Source: Kiritimatiellia bacterium (GTDB taxonomy: Bacteria > Verrucomicrobiota > Kiritimatiellia > RFP12 > DVOR01). From it: a DNA stretch of 64,000 bases. The stretch spans positions 14,803 to 78,802 of the forward strand of contig CAAGNN010000052.1 of assembly GCA_900771325.1 (NCBI GenBank), written 5' to 3'. This document shows, piece after piece, positions 60,490 to 64,000 of the stretch; positions within the stretch are counted from its first letter, which is position 1, and each line of letters begins with the position of its first letter. Both the position numbers and the translations under genes were made by a program. The notes under the pieces are model-generated. The model made no database searches and was not told the origin of the DNA. It saw only the letters and a list, made by a program, of their open reading frames with translations.

Positions 60490-62103
60490 CTACGGACCGG
60501 TTATAATTGGTTGGCGAAGCAGCTCAGCAAGTTTCTCTGGTGAAAAATCCCATTGGGCACTCGCCTTCTCCTGCTTAACGCGGCAACTGTGCAAAAGGCG
60601 GTAAGCCGGCATACAATGCTTGTGCAGGAAACCTATGGACCTGAAGAAGAACGGCGAACGATATCCCCAGTATTGGCGCAGCCAGTTGTGCAACGCTTTG
60701 CGTATGTTGATACGCGGAGTAAGCCAGTGATAGGTTGCCACGGAGGTGGGGGTCAACGGGAGGTTTGCGAGGGCGGGGGTCACAGGGTAAATGCGGTGTT
60801 CTTTGGGCAATGCCGCAATCAACTGGCGGTATCTCGCTAGCCACCGCTCAACCGAAGCGCTCTCTTGCCACATTTGGAAGAGCTTTTCCTGCAGTGCACG
60901 GGCTTCTACCGGATTGCTTAGGAGCAGAACGGCGCGTTCAATCATCTCCCGGTCCGAGTGGCAGACGGCTCCACCCTTTTCAAGGAACTCCGCCGAGCCG
61001 ATGGGACTCAGCGAGAGCACAGGCTTTCGCGCTTGAATGGCATCGATAACGAAGGTCCAGCCATTGACAGGATAGGAGTCGAGGATGAGGTCTGCGGCGG
61101 CAAGATAAAGCGGGAATGTCGTTGTATACGGTAGCATGCCTGTCAACGAGACTTGCCGGGGCCACTTTCTCAGCAATGCCTTCCAGCCGCCTGGAGTCTT
61201 ACACGAGGGGCCGGCCACATAGATGTGAATCGAAGGGTCGCGCGCAAGAACGGCATCTAGGATGTCTGTAAAGCGCACGTCGTCGACGGGAATGAACTTG
61301 GCCGCCTGTCCGCCAGTAAAGAGGATCTTTTGGTTGAGCGGTAAGCCCAGTTTTTGCCGTGCAGTTTCCCGCGTATGGAATGTGCGTGGGGTTGCCCTAT
61401 CCGGCGGAATGCCAAGCAGGGTTGAACGGGCGATGCCACGCCGTTCCAACGTGAGCTTCTGGTGGATTGAATATAAGTCAGCCACTTGGTCGGCGATTGA
61501 ACAGCCTAACCAAAAGATGTGGTCTGCGTGGTTGAAGTAGATGATTGGGCGCTTAAATGCCGGCGTTCCAAAGGCGACAAGCGCAATGGGGTCGGACATT
61601 GTGATATGGAGCACCACATACTCGAAGGTTGCAGCCAGTCGGCGCAACTTCAGCGCGCTTTCAACCGCGCTCTCCTGCGGGTTGAGCGAGTAGAGTTTGC
61701 CGCCGGAGGCTTCGGCGACCTCCTGCAACAAGGGGGGCGGGGCTTTATATTGGCGGAGGAGAATGCACGAGTGGCGCATCTCCTTGACGTATGTCATCCA
61801 GCGCTCGACGCATCGCGTGTGCCCTCCCGATGCGAACGCGCTGGTCATCACATGGAGCGTTGTCCCGGGTTCCGGCTGTTCGACCAACGGCACGGAAAGT
61901 TGCTGCGCGAGGTCAAGAAAGGGCTGCTCGACCTCGGCAGAAGCGAAGAGGTCGGTTGCGTTCGAGATGGCAAACCTGGCGATTGTGGCCGCGTAGTTGC
62001 ATCGGTCAAGCAGCAAGGGGATGGACGGCAGATAGGCGACGCGCTTCAGAAACGCCGCTTTGTTACGCGCAATGTGCCGAACGAGGCTGTTCGAGGGAGT
62101 CAT
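60490..62103 (-). CDS. Glycosyltransferase with SPINDLY/OGT-like C-terminal domain
   Basis: 537 residues. The C-terminal half has a GT-B donor domain: [50 protein letters not shown], the last resembling the GT41 (O-GlcNAc transferase-like) motif. The N-terminal half has [16 protein letters not shown], like a GT-B acceptor domain. ATG 62103 is taken because upstream sequence belongs to fdtB; no clear ribosome site. Base and codon use look less GC-rich than the neighbours, suggesting recent transfer. Probably attaches the amino sugar made by this operon. Confidence 0.8.
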   Translation of the reverse strand: MTPSNSLVRHIARNKAAFLKRVAYLPSIPLLLDRCNYAATIARFAISNATDLFASAEVEQPFLDLAQQLSVPLVEQPEPGTTLHVMTSAFASGGHTRCVERWMTYVKEMRHSCILLRQYKAPPPLLQEVAEASGGKLYSLNPQESAVESALKLRRLAATFEYVVLHITMSDPIALVAFGTPAFKRPIIYFNHADHIFWLGCSIADQVADLYSIHQKLTLERRGIARSTLLGIPPDRATPRTFHTRETARQKLGLPLNQKILFTGGQAAKFIPVDDVRFTDILDAVLARDPSIHIYVAGPSCKTPGGWKALLRKWPRQVSLTGMLPYTTTFPLYLAAADLILDSYPVNGWTFVIDAIQARKPVLSLSPIGSAEFLEKGGAVCHSDREMIERAVLLLSNPVEARALQEKLFQMWQESASVERWLARYRQLIAALPKEHRIYPVTPALANLPLTPTSVATYHWLTPRINIRKALHNWLRQYWGYRSPFFFRSIGFLHKHCMPAYRLLHSCRVKQEKASAQWDFSPEKLAELLRQPIITGP

Positions 62104-62125
62104 TTGCAAAGACGGACAACAACGG

Positions 62126-63232
62126 TTAGGCTTGCCAGCGGTTGACCGCGTCGATGACGGCGGAGACCTGATTGGGGGAGAGGGTGGGGCCGATGGGGAG
62201 GGAAAGCTCCTGGGCGTGAATGGCCTCGGTGATGGGATAGGAGCGCTGCTTCCACTCGGCGTAGGCCGGCTGCAGATGCGGGGGCGTGGGGTAGTGGATG
62301 AGCGTCTGGATGCCGGCTTCGGCCAGGTGCTGCTGCAGGGCATCGCGCTGACGCGTACGGATAGGGAAGAGGTGCCAGACATTGCGCGCGGGGTCGGCGG
62401 GCAGGGCGGGCAAGCGGATGGCCGGGTGGTGAATCTCGGCGGCATAGCGCTCGGCCACACGGCGGCGCTTGGCGTTGTCGGCATCGAGCGCGGGCAGCTT
62501 GGCCGAGAGGAAGGCCGCCTGCAACTCATCCAGACGCGAGTTCCAGCCCTTGTAGAGGTGGTGATACTTCCGGTCGGAGCCATAGTTGTGCAAGGCGCGC
62601 ACCTTGGCAGCCAACGTCTCGTCATTCGTCGTCACGCAGCCGCCGTCGCCCAGGCAGCCCAGGTTTTTGCCAGGGTAGAAGGAGAACCCGGCAATGTCCC
62701 CCAGCGCGCCAACGCGCGTGTCGCCATCCTGGGCGCCGTGGGCCTGGGCGCAATCCTCGATAATCTTTAGCCCGTGGCGCTTGGCCACAGCCTGCACCGG
62801 TGCCATTTCCAAGGCGCGCCCATAGAGGTGCACCACCATAATGGCCTTGGTCCTGGGGGTGATGGCCGCCTCCAGGCGCGTGGGGTCCAGCAACAGCGTC
62901 TCGTCATCAGGCTCCACAGGCACCGGCGTGGCACCATTGGCCGAGATGGCCAGGATGGAAGCGATATAGGTATTCGCCGGCACCAATACCTCGTCCCCGG
63001 GTCCAATCTCCAACGCGCGGATGCTCAAGGTCAACGCATCCAGGCCATTGGCGCAACCGATGCAGTGGCGCACGCCGCAATAGGCCGCAAAGTCTCGCTC
63101 GAAGGCCTCCCCTTCGCGCCCGAGCAGATACCATCCCGAATCCAACACCCGCTTGGCCGCGGCATCCAACGCCGGGCGAAAGCGCTCATTGACCTCGTGC
63201 AAATCCAAAAAGGGAACGCGCACCGTTTCCAT
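62126..63232 (-). CDS. fdtB: DegT/DnrJ-type sugar aminotransferase (FdtB-like)
   Basis: 368 residues, PLP enzyme adding an amino group to a keto-hexose nucleotide. PLP lysine K189 in [25 protein letters not shown] (about 61-70) binds phosphate; [10 protein letters not shown] is the family motif. In the Fdt pathway it makes dTDP-Fucp3N from the 3-keto sugar. ATG 63232 follows AGGAGG; the upstream in-frame extension overlaps fdtA. Confidence 0.9.
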   Translation of the reverse strand: METVRVPFLDLHEVNERFRPALDAAAKRVLDSGWYLLGREGEAFERDFAAYCGVRHCIGCANGLDALTLSIRALEIGPGDEVLVPANTYIASILAISANGATPVPVEPDDETLLLDPTRLEAAITPRTKAIMVVHLYGRALEMAPVQAVAKRHGLKIIEDCAQAHGAQDGDTRVGALGDIAGFSFYPGKNLGCLGDGGCVTTNDETLAAKVRALHNYGSDRKYHHLYKGWNSRLDELQAAFLSAKLPALDADNAKRRRVAERYAAEIHHPAIRLPALPADPARNVWHLFPIRTRQRDALQQHLAEAGIQTLIHYPTPPHLQPAYAEWKQRSYPITEAIHAQELSLPIGPTLSPNQVSAVIDAVNRWQA

Positions 63233-63254
63233 CACAACGCCTCCTGATCGTTTC

Positions 63255-63695
63255 TTATGCTTCTTCGCTAAAGGCCTTGGCCAGTTGCAAGAAGGTGTCA
63301 TAGTCGCGGACATAATCCGCTTCATCGTAGTGATCGGAGGCCAAGACCATCAGCACCGCCCCCTTGGAGAAGTGCAGCATATCGTGCCAGACAAGCCCCT
63401 CGATGAGCAACCCCTGGTCCGGCCAATCCAGGACCACATCCTCCACGCGCCCATCGCCGAAGTCGCATCGAATCGTGCACGCCCCGCTCACGCACACGAG
63501 CAATTGCTTCAGTTGCTGATGCGCGTGATGACCGCGCACCGTCCCGGGCGTGGTGTCAAAGATATAGTAACAGCGCTTAATCTCAAAGGGGGCTATATAC
63601 CCACCCCCGCAAAGACAGAAGCCCTCGATGGCAACCAACTGCCCACGGTCATCGCCGTGTAGCGGAAGTTTTACCCGTTCAATCCGTTGGATCAT
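63255..63695 (-). CDS. fdtA: dTDP-4-dehydro-6-deoxyglucose 3,4-ketoisomerase (FdtA-like)
   Basis: 146 residues, cupin fold. Catalytic region [20 protein letters not shown] (HHAH at 56-59). It moves the keto group from C4 to C3 of dTDP-4-keto-6-deoxyglucose; the stereochemistry (FdtA galacto versus QdtA gluco) cannot be decided. ATG 63695 lies 6 nt after GGAG and is preferred over TTG and GTG starts just upstream. Likely first gene of the operon. Confidence 0.88.
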   Translation of the reverse strand: MIQRIERVKLPLHGDDRGQLVAIEGFCLCGGGYIAPFEIKRCYYIFDTTPGTVRGHHAHQQLKQLLVCVSGACTIRCDFGDGRVEDVVLDWPDQGLLIEGLVWHDMLHFSKGAVLMVLASDHYDEADYVRDYDTFLQLAKAFSEEA

Positions 63696-63775
63696 CACAT
63701 TCTCCAATCAACTTTCACGCTCAGTATAGCATACCCAAAGCGCCCTCGCAACCGGCCAGAATCGGCGCTCCGCGC

Positions 63776-64000
63776 GTGAACGGTGAGAGGAGGACGGTGA
63801 ACGGTTAGCGAGGCGGCCCTTCGGACCGTGAGGCGCATCTCCGGCGCGTTGTGGGGGGCCGCGTTTCACATTGGCCTGTTTCGCTAGACCATCCGCCCCA
63901 GGTTGAAGGGCGAACCCGGGGCGGGTCGAGGGTCAACCCGGGGCGGGTCGAGGGTCAACCCGGGGCGGGTCGAGGGTCAACCCGGGGCGGGTCGGGGGCG
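63776..64000 (+). repeat. Heptamers, type C remnants and type A array at the window end
   Basis: GTGAACG heptamers at about 63776-63810, short palindromes such as CCCTTCGG near 63828, a TTTCACATTGGCCTG stretch, then a reversed core CCGCCCCAGGT (63893) facing forward cores at 63914, 63936, 63958 and 63980 in exact 22-bp register with spacer GTCGAGGGTCA. The array continues past the window edge. Confidence 0.85.

Overview
The window is a GC-rich bacterial chromosome segment, densely coded, with classical Shine-Dalgarno sites and sigma-70-like promoters (TTGCAT or TTGACG, 17-18 bp, TATAAT-like). A lineage in the PVC group (Verrucomicrobiota, Kiritimatiellota, Lentisphaerota or Chlamydiota relatives) is the best guess. 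The main pointers are a GreA of about 717 residues with a very long N-terminal extension, as known in Chlamydiae, and a giant secreted mosaic protease with a DSDGDG calcium-binding segment. The assignment is inference; there is no rRNA here to settle it.

Layout. 1-89 is the start of an unidentified minus-strand gene. 805-4409 holds a short nucleotide-sugar dehydrogenase, tRNA-Leu(UAA) and clpB. 4493-9578 (minus) holds galK, a phosphohexomutase and a three-gene operon led by an MTA/SAH nucleosidase. 10323-15962 encodes a 1879-residue secreted protein with a C10 (streptopain-like) peptidase, a degenerate IdeS-like domain, a thioredoxin-like CxxC domain, an Ig-like region and a calcium-binding segment. 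15999-20831 is a partial Tad/Flp pilus operon (cpaB, FHA-cpaF fusion, tadB, tadC). 21148-24676 carries malic enzyme, a split chromate transporter and comF. 25130-29490 is the cell-shape operon mreB-mreC-mreD-mrdA. 29557-30860 (minus) is efp plus a TPR protein. 31579-39147 runs secA, a von Willebrand A protein, an M20 peptidase and a TrmA-like methyltransferase. 40098-45544 is fumarase alpha, nadB, a glycosyltransferase and a GspE/PilB ATPase. 46241-49705 is tRNA-Asp, metE and metF. 49870-56449 (minus) is a complete trpEGDCFBA operon behind a recognisable trp leader and attenuator. 56571-59756 (minus) is nrnA and long greA. 59916-63695 (minus) is a sugar operon resembling the dTDP-Fucp3NAc pathway (fdtA, fdtB, a glycosyltransferase, fdtC).

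The most unusual content is in the intergenic gaps. Nearly every gap over 100 bp is built from a small vocabulary of repeat modules: (A) arrays of an 11-bp core ACCCGGGGCGG in strict 22-bp register, separated by 11-bp words from a limited set; (B) AT-rich arrays of about 23 bp joined by TTAATTGAATTA, with two near-identical inverted copies of about 205 bp some 30 kb apart; (C) arrays of 13-17 bp hairpin or direct-repeat words spaced by CCTCAC-like linkers; (D) elements of about 130-150 bp with a CGCGACGG core bounded by tandem heptamers; (E) a GGCCTGGCGGAGCAGGCC...CGCTTA module that joins A to C. They read as short open frames in several directions but do not look coding.

A second notable item is a candidate structured RNA at 39918-40058. 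It has its own strong promoter, nearly identical to the tRNA-Asp promoter, a perfect 12-bp closing stem starting at the predicted transcription start, and a canonical terminator.
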